Below are positions 48,123 to 54,896 of a stretch of DNA of 64,000 nucleotides, piece by piece. A model generated the notes under the pieces. That model did not search any database. It had not been told where the DNA came from and saw nothing but the letters and a program-made list of their open reading frames with translations. This DNA comes from Nocardioides sp. Root140 (GTDB lineage Bacteria > Actinomycetota > Actinomycetes > Propionibacteriales > Nocardioidaceae), in contig NZ_LMFI01000016.1 of assembly GCF_001426745.1 (NCBI RefSeq), positions 62,001-126,000 of the forward strand, in the 5' to 3' direction. A program made the translations under genes and the position numbers. How positions within the stretch are numbered: the stretch's first letter is position 1; each line of letters opens with the position of its first letter.

Positions 48123-49805
48123 GTGAGCACAGTCCGCCCGTTCATCCGCATCTCGTGGGAGCGCTCACTCGCCTCCCGCGTCGACACGGACCACCCAGAC
48201 CCGACGTACGTGGAGAGCGCCCCCGAGTCGGTGCTCCTGCGCGCCGCGCGCCCCGTGCTGGCCTCACTCTCCGACGAGCTGGCCAACGAGCCGGCGTGCC
48301 TGATCCTCACCGACAGCAACGGCGTCGTGCTCCAGCGCGGCGGCGGCGACTCTCACCTGCTCAAGGCACTCGACGCCGTCCACCTCGCACCCGGGTTCTG
48401 CTACGCCGAGCAGGACGTCGGCACCAACGGCATCGGCACCGCCCTGGAGATCGGCGCGCCGATCCTGGTGAACGGCAACGAGCACTACACCGGCAACCTG
48501 CGACAGTTCTCGTGTGCCGGCGCCCTGATCAACCACCCGGTCACCGGAGCTCTGCTCGGCGTCATCGACATCAGCACGAAGGCCGAGAACTCGAACTCCC
48601 TGCTGCTGTCGTTCGCCAAGCTGGCTGCCCGTCGCATCCAGGAGCGGATCCTGGAGGAGGCCAACGAGCTCGACAGCGCCCTGCTCGGCGGCTACTACGC
48701 CGCATGCCGCCACTCCGGGGGCCCGGTGATCGCGGTCGGCGAGAAGGTCTTCATGATGAACGCGCTGGCCCAGCAGCACTTCGACGCCACGGACCAGGCG
48801 GCGCTGCTCGACCAGACCCGCGAGGCAGTGGGCATGCAGGACCCGTGCACCTTCCTGGCCGACCTGCCCAGCGGGGTCATCGCACGGATGGCCTACCAGC
48901 CGACCTTCGCCGGAACGGCGCTCGCGGGCGGGATCATCCAGATCAAGGAGCAACGGACGGCCGGACATGTGCCCCGGCCGCGCGGGCCGGCCCTTCCCGG
49001 CATGGCGGGTGCCAGCGCGGTGTGGCGCCACGTCACCCAGGAGCTGCTCGAGACCGTCGCCAAGCGCGAGTGGGTGGTGCTCCAGGGGGAGTCCGGCGCG
49101 GGCACGCACACGCTGGTCACCGCCGTCCACCAGCACAGCGGGTCCAACCGCCAGCTGAGCGTGCTGGACGTCGAGACCGCGGGCGCGGACCTCGTGCAGC
49201 GGGCGCGCGCGGAGCTGGAAGCCGGGACAGACCTCGTGATCCGTCACGCCCACGCACTCGACGAGACGCAGCTCGACGAGCTCACCGAGCTGTTCCAGGA
49301 GATCCAGGACGCCTCGGTCGCCCAGGACCCCTGGGTGGCCCTGACCACGCGAGCCGGCGCGGTCGACGACAAGCTCGACCTCCACCTGCTGCACTTCTTC
49401 CCGCGCACCGTGCTGGTCCCGCCCCTGCGGCACCACCTCGAGGACGTGCCGGCGCTGGTGCGCCTGCTGCTGAACCGTGCCGGCGCACCCGAGCTGATCC
49501 TGTCCAAGCCGGCGATGAACCAGCTCATGCGGCTCCCGTGGTCCGGGAACGTCACGCACCTCAAACAGGTGATGAGCGCGATCGTGCGGGTCCGCCGGTC
49601 CGGCGTCGTGGAGGTGGAGGACCTGCCGCCGGAATGCCGTGCCACCACCCGTCGCAACCTGACGCGGATGGAGACCCTCGAGCGCGACGCCGTGATCGAC
49701 GCCCTCGCCGACCACGGCAACGACAAGTCCGCCGCCGCTGAGGCACTCGGGATGTCACGGGCCACGATCTACCGCAAGATCCGCGACTACGGCATCGTCA
49801 CCTGA
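48123..49805 (+). CDS. GAF/Fis-family transcriptional activator of the prm operon (degenerate AAA+)
   Basis: A 560-residue AcoR-like regulator, GTG start at 48123. A GAF-type sensory domain (residues about 40-190: PACLILTDSNGVVLQRGGG, GFCYAEQDVGTNGIGTALEI, NPVTGALLGVIDIS-like HPVTGALLGVIDISTKAE) precedes a reduced AAA+ region and a C-terminal Fis helix-turn-helix (RDAVIDALADHGNDKSAAAE, ALGMSRATIYRKIRDYGI). The Walker A reads GESGAGTHT, lacking the Lys, and there is no GAFTGA loop, so it should not act on sigma-54, which actinobacteria generally lack. Divergent from prmA; homologues activate mim/prm operons in mycobacteria and rhodococci. Confidence 0.88.
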   Translation: MSTVRPFIRISWERSLASRVDTDHPDPTYVESAPESVLLRAARPVLASLSDELANEPACLILTDSNGVVLQRGGGDSHLLKALDAVHLAPGFCYAEQDVGTNGIGTALEIGAPILVNGNEHYTGNLRQFSCAGALINHPVTGALLGVIDISTKAENSNSLLLSFAKLAARRIQERILEEANELDSALLGGYYAACRHSGGPVIAVGEKVFMMNALAQQHFDATDQAALLDQTREAVGMQDPCTFLADLPSGVIARMAYQPTFAGTALAGGIIQIKEQRTAGHVPRPRGPALPGMAGASAVWRHVTQELLETVAKREWVVLQGESGAGTHTLVTAVHQHSGSNRQLSVLDVETAGADLVQRARAELEAGTDLVIRHAHALDETQLDELTELFQEIQDASVAQDPWVALTTRAGAVDDKLDLHLLHFFPRTVLVPPLRHHLEDVPALVRLLLNRAGAPELILSKPAMNQLMRLPWSGNVTHLKQVMSAIVRVRRSGVVEVEDLPPECRATTRRNLTRMETLERDAVIDALADHGNDKSAAAEALGMSRATIYRKIRDYGIVT

Positions 49806-49818
49806 CCCCGCGCCCGTC

Positions 49819-49913
49819 TGCTCCCCTCCCGCGAGTAACGCGCTGTCCATGACGCTTTGCACCCCTCTTGCCGGGTGCAAAGCGTCAAGATGGGCGCGGA
49901 AGTGCCGGCGTCC
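49819..49913 (+). repeat. 95-bp palindromic repeat family, copy 2
   Basis: It starts TGCTCCCCTCCCGCGAGTAA and contains the perfect 14-bp stem GACGCTTTGCACCC (49851-49864)/GGGTGCAAAGCGTC (49873-49886) with an 8-base loop. It ends with GTGCCGGCGTCCGG. It follows the activator gene by 14 bp and may serve as its terminator; copy 3 lies inverted on the other side of the next gene. Confidence 0.75.
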
Positions 49914-49914
49914 G

Positions 49915-49929
49915 GTCTCAAATCGAGAC
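49915..49929. promoter_or_regulatory. prm-type palindrome, copy C
   Basis: GTCTCA-AAT-CGAGAC: the left half is perfect and the right half matches 5 of 6. It lies 33 bp before the start of the quinol monooxygenase-like gene, almost the same distance as copies A and B from their plus or minus genes. Confidence 0.5.
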
Positions 49930-49962
49930 TGAGCTGCTCCGGAATCGTGGTTTGCTGGGCCG

Positions 49963-50286
49963 ATGATCTTCATCACCGCGAAGTTCCTCGTCCGCCCCGA
50001 GAGCGCAGAGACCTGGCCCGAGATCACCCGGGAGTTCACCGAGGCCACCCGGGCCGAGGAGGGTTGCCTGTGGTTCGACTGGTCACGAAGCCTCGACGAC
50101 CCGACGGAGTACGTCCTGGTCGAGGCCTTCCGCGACGGTGACGCCGGCGGCGCACACGTCGGGTCGCAGCACTTCAAGGATGCCCAGAAGAACCTGCCGC
50201 CGCACCTGGTCGAGACCCCGCGCATCGTCTCGCTCGAGGCCCCCGGTGACGACTGGTCGCGACTCGGAGAGCTCGCCGTCGACTGA
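49963..50286 (+). CDS. putative quinol monooxygenase (ABM domain)
   Basis: A 107-residue ferredoxin-like-fold protein. MIFITAKFLVRPESAETWPE, then FTEATRAEEGCLWFDWSRSL, then EYVLVEAFRDGDAGGAHVGS and HFKDAQKNLPPHL match antibiotic-biosynthesis-monooxygenase (YgiN-like) proteins, which oxidise quinols or act on reactive carbonyls without cofactor. The His near HVGSQHF is typical. The ribosome site is weak. It is flanked on both sides by copies of one 95-bp palindromic element and preceded by a prm-type palindrome, so it may be expressed with the monooxygenase system. Confidence 0.82.
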   Translation: MIFITAKFLVRPESAETWPEITREFTEATRAEEGCLWFDWSRSLDDPTEYVLVEAFRDGDAGGAHVGSQHFKDAQKNLPPHLVETPRIVSLEAPGDDWSRLGELAVD

Positions 50287-50298
50287 TCCACGGTCGCC

Positions 50299-50391
50299 GG
50301 CGTACGGCGGCACTACCCCGCCCCTCTTGACGCTGTGCACCCGGCCAGAGGGGTGCAGAGCGTCGTGGACAGCGCGTTACTCGCGGAGGGC
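50299..50391 (-). repeat. 95-bp palindromic repeat family, copy 3 (inverted)
   Basis: Read on the minus strand it begins CTCCGCGAGTAACGCGCTGT, continues CCACGACGCTCTGCACCCCT and GGCCGGGTGCACAGCGTCAA, and ends GTAGTGCCGCCGTACGCCGG, matching copy 2 almost base for base. The TAA stop of the neighbouring minus-strand gene (50377-50379) lies within it. Confidence 0.75.
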
Positions 50392-50934
50392 GACGACGCG
50401 CCACGGCGGCACGAACCCGTCGCCGATCCGCTCGTCCCAGACATGGAACGTCGCCCGGATGCTCTCGGCGGTCTCGGCAGTGGTCTGGTTCTGCGGACCG
50501 GAGGCGATCGCCAGCAGGCCGTAGTGGAACAGCGAGGCCACCTGAGCCTCAGGCGTGTCCTTGAGCCGCTCCAACTCGCCGACCGCGGCGCCGAGGAATC
50601 GGGTCACCAGCTGATGTACGCCGTGTCCCCCGCGCCCCGCGAACCGATGCGCACCGTCCACGATCGCCGTACGGGCCGCGGCCGCAGCGGCGTCCCGGTC
50701 ATCGGGCTCGACGACCAGGTCCACGGCTGCCGAGTCGGCGGCGGCCCTGAGCAGCAGGCTGGCGATCGCGGCACCGTGCTCCACCGTGTACGGCGCGGCC
50801 GGCGCGTCCGGGCCGAGCAGGTGAACAGCCAGGGCATCGAGATAGATCAGCTCCATGGCAGGCATGGCCTCCACACGGAGTCGGGCCAGGCCCTCGGCAC
50901 TGTGACTCTGCCAGTCCACTGGCGCGGCGTTCAT
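50377..50934 (-). CDS. hypothetical protein, possibly co-regulated with prm genes
   Basis: A 185-residue, mostly helical, alanine-rich protein without cysteines or membrane segments. Recognisable stretches are GLARLRVEAMPAMELIYLDA near residue 15, GAAIASLLLRAAADSAAVDL near residue 50 and ETAESIRATFHVWDERIGDG near the end. ATG 50934 is chosen because GAGGAG precedes it by 6 bases; a GTG at 50979 would add 15 residues. A copy of the prm-type palindrome with the same flank as that before prmA lies 108 bp upstream. I do not recognise a family. The stop codon is supplied by a palindromic repeat. Confidence 0.65.
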   Translation of the reverse strand: MNAAPVDWQSHSAEGLARLRVEAMPAMELIYLDALAVHLLGPDAPAAPYTVEHGAAIASLLLRAAADSAAVDLVVEPDDRDAAAAAARTAIVDGAHRFAGRGGHGVHQLVTRFLGAAVGELERLKDTPEAQVASLFHYGLLAIASGPQNQTTAETAESIRATFHVWDERIGDGFVPPWRVVALRE

Positions 50935-51042
50935 CGACGGCTCCTCTGCTCGGCTCGATCCGGCGTCCGCCTCGGTCACCCTCGTCGATCGGAGGGCTCG
51001 ATGCGGCCACCTGTCATTGAACCGGTGCTGAACCGGCCCGAC

Positions 51043-51057
51043 GTCTCAATGTGAGAC
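51043..51057. promoter_or_regulatory. prm-type palindrome, copy D
   Basis: GTCTCA-ATG-TGAGAC, perfect, and identical to copy B over the 20 bases GTCTCAATGTGAGACGCGGG. It lies in the gap upstream of the hypothetical gene at 50377-50934 and after the cupin gene. Confidence 0.65.
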
Positions 51058-51081
51058 GCGGGCCGAGCCGTGACGTCTGCC

Positions 51082-51447
51082 TCAGGCCTTGGCTTCTTCG
51101 TCCTCGCGGCCGTAGTCGTCCTCGAGGCGGCAGATGTCGTCCTCGCCGGTGTAGGCGCCGTGCTGCACCTCGACGATGACGAGCTCCTCGGAGTGCTCGT
51201 TGGTGATGCGGTGCGCAGCGCCGACGGCGACGTCGATCGACTCACCGGGGCCGGCCACGATGGTCTCGCCGTCGATCACGCAGGTGGCGATGCCGAAGAT
51301 GATCACCCAGTGCTCGGAGCGGTGCTTGTGGGTCTGGTAGGACAGCCGCTGACCGGGCTTCACCTGGATCCGCTTGACCTTGTAGCCCTGGTTCTCATCC
51401 AGGACGTGCCACGATCCCCACGGACGCTCGGCAGATTCGAGAGCCAT
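51082..51447 (-). CDS. cupin-domain protein, mannose-6-phosphate isomerase type II-like
   Basis: A 121-residue single cupin. AERPWGSWHVLDENQGYKVK and IQVKPGQRLSYQTHKHRSEH hold the first metal motif (H-x-H...E), and GESIDVAVGAAHRITNEHSE the second His. The PWG.. opening and the final VQHGAYTGEDDICRLEDDYG (normally e.q.G.y.gEdDIvRleDdYgR) are those of the C-terminal domain of bifunctional GMP/PMI enzymes, here free-standing. Such proteins occur with sugar-nucleotide metabolism; a link to the exopolysaccharide locus a few kilobases away is possible but not shown. Confidence 0.87.
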   Translation of the reverse strand: MALESAERPWGSWHVLDENQGYKVKRIQVKPGQRLSYQTHKHRSEHWVIIFGIATCVIDGETIVAGPGESIDVAVGAAHRITNEHSEELVIVEVQHGAYTGEDDICRLEDDYGREDEEAKA

Positions 51448-51618
51448 ACCTATCCATTCCTTCGACGGGACTACGGCCGACAGCCTACGGGTCGCGGGTT
51501 GTCCCGACCAACCACCACCCGGCGACGCTCGACACGCCAGCATCGACAGCGCGGAACATTGCAGGCATCGCGTGACCCGGATCTTCCGCGTTGTCGCGTT
51601 CCGCGCTCGTCGTGCCGG

Positions 51619-52581
51619 TCAGCCGCGAAGGTTGGGCCGCACGTGGAGACCGGCGTCGGGGTCGACGATGACCTCCTGGCCGGCGGGCATGCCGTCAACG
51701 GTGAGGTCGGCATCCGTCGGGACGTTGCGCTTGACCATCGCCAGCGCGATCGGGCCGAGCTCGTGGTGGCGTGCCGACGTACCGACGAAGCCGACCGCCT
51801 TGTCACCGTGGTGGACCTCGGCGCCCTGGTCGGGCAGCCGGTTCTCCGAACCGTCGAGGTGCAGCAGGGTCAGGCGACGCGGCGGACGACCGAGCGTGTG
51901 CACGCGGGCCACCGTCTCCTGGCCGCGGTAGCAGCCCTTGTCGAGGTGGACCGCGGTGGTGATCCAGCCGGCCTCGTTCGGGATGGTGCGGTGGTCCGTG
52001 TCGAGGCCGAGTCGCGGCTCACCGCGGGCGATCCGCAGCGCCTCGAACGCCCACAGGCCAGCTGCCGGGCCGGCCGCCTCGGCGTACGCCGTCAAGCGGT
52101 CGCGCGGGATGAACTCGTAGCCGTCGAACGGGACGCCGATGCGCTTGGAGGGGCGCCAGGCCACCGCGGTGTCAGCGGTGACGTCGTCGACCTCGACCCG
52201 CATCATGAACCGCATCTTGAGCAGGAAGTCGATCAGGGCCTGGGCCTGGCCCGGCTCGACGTGGGCGGTGAAGGTCTCGCTGTCGGCATCGTCCACGCCG
52301 TACATCGCGTGCTCGACGTGGCCCTGCGGGCTCAGGATCAACGCCATCGTCGGGCGTCCGGAGCCGAGCTCGCTCTCGTGCTGCGTGGTCAGGTTGTGCA
52401 ACCAGGTCAGTCGGTCCGGGCCGGTCAGGCGGATGACCTCGCGGTGCGACAGGTCGACGAAGCCGTCGCCGGCCTCGAGCGCGCGCTGCTCGGTGTTGAA
52501 GGAGCCGTAGTGCGCGGCGACATCGGCGTCGATGCCGTTGCCGGAGACCGCACCGGGCAGGTCGAGGAGAGGGCTGGTCAC
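51619..52581 (-). CDS. ygfZ: folate-binding protein YgfZ (CAF17-like)
   Basis: A 320-residue protein related to the glycine cleavage T protein, which assists repair or assembly of [4Fe-4S] clusters in a folate-dependent way. The family signature is DKGCYRGQETVARVHTLGRP near residue 225, and FVDLSHREVIRLTGPDRLTW near residue 45 is the usual N-terminal block. It uses a GTG at 52581. Length is typical. It is monocistronic with a 224-bp upstream gap that contains two hairpins. Confidence 0.92.
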   Translation of the reverse strand: MTSPLLDLPGAVSGNGIDADVAAHYGSFNTEQRALEAGDGFVDLSHREVIRLTGPDRLTWLHNLTTQHESELGSGRPTMALILSPQGHVEHAMYGVDDADSETFTAHVEPGQAQALIDFLLKMRFMMRVEVDDVTADTAVAWRPSKRIGVPFDGYEFIPRDRLTAYAEAAGPAAGLWAFEALRIARGEPRLGLDTDHRTIPNEAGWITTAVHLDKGCYRGQETVARVHTLGRPPRRLTLLHLDGSENRLPDQGAEVHHGDKAVGFVGTSARHHELGPIALAMVKRNVPTDADLTVDGMPAGQEVIVDPDAGLHVRPNLRG

Positions 52582-52676
52582 GCTCCCCAGCGTACGTCGT
52601 GCGTTCAGGGCCGCATGTCGGTGGTTTCCTGACGGACCCGTCCCTCGAGCCCCTCGATGACGGTGGGCGTGGCGGC

Positions 52677-52772
52677 ACCCCCCATTTGGGGGTCGAACGG
52701 CTTGACAGATCTCGCTAGTGTGGACGATTGCGCGGGTCGCAGCCCTCCCCCCGATTGGGCTGCGGCCCGTCT
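52677..52772 (+). promoter_or_regulatory. two hairpins flanking a TTGACA box between ygfZ and fur
   Basis: ACCCCC-CATTT-GGGGGT (52677-52693) is followed by TTGACA (52702-52707), then TAGTGT (52716-52721). Further on, GGGTCGCAGCCC and GGGCTGCGGCCC (52734-52768, 11 of 12 pairs, 11-base loop) form a strong stem followed on the plus strand by GTCTCCCTTTT. The last hairpin with its T-rich tail looks like a plus-strand terminator, although no plus-strand gene precedes it. The spacing of the two boxes (8 bp) is wrong for an ordinary promoter. Confidence 0.4.
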
Positions 52773-52805
52773 CCCTTTTCCGGGGCCGGACGCCACGGCC
52801 GCGCG

Positions 52806-53222
52806 CTATCCGGGGAGGCAGTCGGCGCAGTGTCCGAACACCGTGAGGTGCCCGATGTCGGCGACGAAACCGAACTCGTCGTCGAGCCTCCGCGCCACCG
52901 GGGCCACCACGTCGGGATCGACCGAGACCACCTTGTGGCAGTCCCGGCAGACGATGTGGAAGTGCTCGTGCTCGCCCACCGAGTGGTACGTCGGAGCGCG
53001 GTCGCTGAGGTGCGCGTGGCGAACCAGCCCGAGCTCCTCGAGGACCTCGAGGTTGCGGTAGATCGTCGAGGCGTTGACCGCGGCGGAGTGCTTGCGGACC
53101 TCGGTCAGGATCTCGTCGGGGGTGGCGTGCTCGAGCGCCTCGACAGCCCGGAGGATCAGCTCGCGCTGCGCGGTGAGCCGCTTGCCGCTCGAGCGGATCC
53201 GGTCCGCGAAGTCGTCACTCAT
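52806..53222 (-). CDS. Fur-family metal-dependent transcriptional regulator
   Basis: A 138-residue Fur-superfamily protein. The winged helix covers residues 1-80 (KRLTAQRELILRAVEALEHA, ASTIYRNLEVLEELGLVRHA). The metal-binding dimerisation domain has GEHEHFHIVCRDCHKVVSVD and the C-terminal FGHCADCLPG, two CxxC pairs for structural zinc plus His/Asp ligands for the regulatory metal. Whether it senses iron, zinc or peroxide cannot be decided by reading. It lies 10 bp after the nitrobindin-like gene and is probably co-transcribed with it. Confidence 0.92.
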   Translation of the reverse strand: MSDDFADRIRSSGKRLTAQRELILRAVEALEHATPDEILTEVRKHSAAVNASTIYRNLEVLEELGLVRHAHLSDRAPTYHSVGEHEHFHIVCRDCHKVVSVDPDVVAPVARRLDDEFGFVADIGHLTVFGHCADCLPG

Positions 53223-53232
53223 GTCTGGCCAC

Positions 53233-53727
53233 TCACTGGCGCTGGAGGCGCGCCCAGATGTGCGGTTGCAGGCCCTGGCCCATCGCGGCCATGTCGAACG
53301 CGTAGAGCAGGTCGCCCTCGACGTACCCGTAGAGACGCTTGCCGGCGGTGTACTCCTTGGCGGTCTCGGTGCGGGCGATCGCGTCGGTGACGATCTCCAT
53401 GCGGGCCTCGCCCGCGGTGCCGTACCAGATCTCGGTGAAGCCGGTGTTGTGCGCCATCACGACCTCGACCTTTCCCTCGGGCTTGCAGCGCACGAAGCCG
53501 GTCTCGATCGCGGCGTCGCGGACCTTGTTGCCCTCGTCGTCGACGACCCAGGCACGCGCCATGTAGTGAAAGAACGGGCGGCCGTCGTGGGTGAAGATCA
53601 GCTCCTGGCCGAACTCGAACTTCTCGATCGTCGGGTAGTCGCCGTGGCCGTTGCCACGCCAGGTGCCCAGCATCCAGGCGATGGGGGCGCAGTCGGGGTG
53701 CAGGTTGTCAGGGAGCTCGAACGGCAT
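53233..53727 (-). CDS. FABP/nitrobindin-like heme-binding beta-barrel protein
   Basis: A 164-residue ten-stranded beta-barrel. The opening LHPDCAPIAWMLGTWRGNGH contains the GxWxGxG motif (GTWRGNG, residues 21-27). The late FDMAAMGQGLQPHIWARLQR carries the conserved His expected as proximal heme ligand. Nitrobindins bind ferric heme and detoxify NO or peroxynitrite. The association with a downstream Fur gene is common in actinobacteria. Confidence 0.88.
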   Translation of the reverse strand: MPFELPDNLHPDCAPIAWMLGTWRGNGHGDYPTIEKFEFGQELIFTHDGRPFFHYMARAWVVDDEGNKVRDAAIETGFVRCKPEGKVEVVMAHNTGFTEIWYGTAGEARMEIVTDAIARTETAKEYTAGKRLYGYVEGDLLYAFDMAAMGQGLQPHIWARLQRQ

Positions 53728-53755
53728 GGGCGGCAGTCTAGTCCGCGACCCGGAC

Positions 53756-53821
53756 CATCAAGAGTTCCCGGTTCGCGCATCAAGGATCCACGGTTGGCGC
53801 ATCAAGAACCCACGGTTCGCG
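53756..53821. repeat. three tandem 22-bp repeats before the DsrE-like gene
   Basis: CATCAAG followed by a variable part and GGTT-GCG occurs at 53756-53777, 53778-53799 and 53800-53821. Copies 2 and 3 share CCACGGTT; copy 1 has TCCCGGTT. The array lies in the 110-bp divergent region between the nitrobindin and DsrE genes, ending 17 bp before the DsrE start, so it could contain operator or promoter elements. Confidence 0.7.
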
Positions 53822-53837
53822 CAGATAGGGTCGGGGC

Positions 53838-54200
53838 ATGGCTCGCAGACTCTTGATCAAGGTGACCTGTGGCGTCGAGGACCCCGAACGCTGCAACCAG
53901 GCGTTCACGGTCGCCGCCGCGGCGGCCGTGTCCGGCATCGACGTCGGCCTCTGGCTGACCGGCGAGGCGGCATGGTTCGCCGTACCCGGCAAGGCGGAGG
54001 AGTTCTCGTTGCCACTGGCCACTCCCCTGGCCGACCTGCTGGCCACCGTGCGCGAGGCCGGGCAGGTCACGCTCTGCACGCAGTGCGCGGACCGTCGTTC
54101 GATCACCACCGCGGACGCGTACGACGACATCCGCATCGCCGGAGCGCCGGTCTTCGTCGAGGAAGCCCTGGGCGACGGAGTGCAGGCGCTGGTGTACTGA
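53838..54200 (+). CDS. DsrE-family protein
   Basis: A 120-residue protein of the DsrE/DsrF-like fold. LLIKVTCGVEDPERCNQAFT opens it, AAVSGIDVGLWLTGEAAWFA follows, and GQVTLCTQCADRRSITTADA near residue 80 contains a CxxC pair at the position where family members carry sulfur on a cysteine. The family takes part in sulfur relay or redox chemistry; no partner gene is nearby, so the role is open. It is monocistronic. Confidence 0.85.
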   Translation: MARRLLIKVTCGVEDPERCNQAFTVAAAAAVSGIDVGLWLTGEAAWFAVPGKAEEFSLPLATPLADLLATVREAGQVTLCTQCADRRSITTADAYDDIRIAGAPVFVEEALGDGVQALVY

Positions 54201-54257
54201 CCCAGGCATCGCTGAAGGGAATCCGGCGGAATCCGCGCGATTTCCTGCAGCGTCGAG

Positions 54258-54866
54258 TCAGACCGGGTCCAGCAGGATCGCGGCCAGGCGGTCGATCTGG
54301 TCGGCCATCAGTGCGGCGACGCCGTCGTAGGTCTCCGGCGAGCGCCCGATCGGGTCCGCGATGTCGTACTCCTCGAGGCGAAGGGCGCCACGACCTTCGG
54401 CGCATTCCTCGACCAGCCGGCGGAGGCGCTGGTCGTCGGACACGACCGGTGCATGCGTGCGCTTGCCGGGCTGTACCTCGCCCGCGGCCCGGTGCGCTTC
54501 GGCGAGCGCGACGAACTCCAGCAACGTGAAGGTGCGTCTCAGCGCCCGCGGCGCCTCCTCGAGCAGCCGCGACCGGATGTCGCGGGTGGCGGCCAGGACC
54601 AGCCCACCGGTGTCGGCGACGGTCGCGTCGACCAGTCCTGACTGGAACTGGCGCGCGGTGAATCCGTCCGGGGACCCGCCGCGTTCGACCAGGGTGCGCG
54701 CCGACTCGGGGTGCATCGGGCGGCCGGCCATCGCCCGGACTCCGGCGCTGGAGACCTCGAACCGGTCACCGATGCCCAGCGCGTCCAGGCGCGTGCGCAG
54801 CAACCGTTCGGCGAACGGGGAGCGGCACACGTTGCCGATGCAGACGAACAGGACGGGGAAGCTCAC
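54258..54866 (-). CDS. low-molecular-weight protein-tyrosine phosphatase
   Basis: A 202-residue phosphatase. The P-loop CIGNVCRSPF has the nucleophile Cys9 and Arg15 (CX5R), and the general-acid DP motif appears in YDIADPIGRSPETYDG near residue 178. It is longer than the 150-residue minimal LMW-PTPs. Lying next to the exopolysaccharide genes and their BY-kinase, it probably dephosphorylates the kinase's tyrosine cluster, as Wzb does for Wzc. It is followed upstream by the sugar transferase gene in the same direction (30-bp gap), so they may share a transcript. Confidence 0.9.
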   Translation of the reverse strand: MSFPVLFVCIGNVCRSPFAERLLRTRLDALGIGDRFEVSSAGVRAMAGRPMHPESARTLVERGGSPDGFTARQFQSGLVDATVADTGGLVLAATRDIRSRLLEEAPRALRRTFTLLEFVALAEAHRAAGEVQPGKRTHAPVVSDDQRLRRLVEECAEGRGALRLEEYDIADPIGRSPETYDGVAALMADQIDRLAAILLDPV

Positions 54867-54896
54867 CTCGAAAGGCTAGTTGGTCGGCGAAGCCCG

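Noticed and set aside
48123..49805. Label as a sigma-54-dependent regulator
   Set aside because: Walker A is defective and the GAFTGA loop is absent, so the usual automatic name would mislead.
49819..50391. A transposon carrying the quinol monooxygenase-like gene between inverted copies of the 95-bp repeat
   Set aside because: No transposase and no target duplication are visible, and a third copy stands alone elsewhere, so it is reported only as a repeat family.
53756..53821. Possible CRISPR array or iteron origin
   Set aside because: Only three units without spacers, and no replication or partition gene is nearby.
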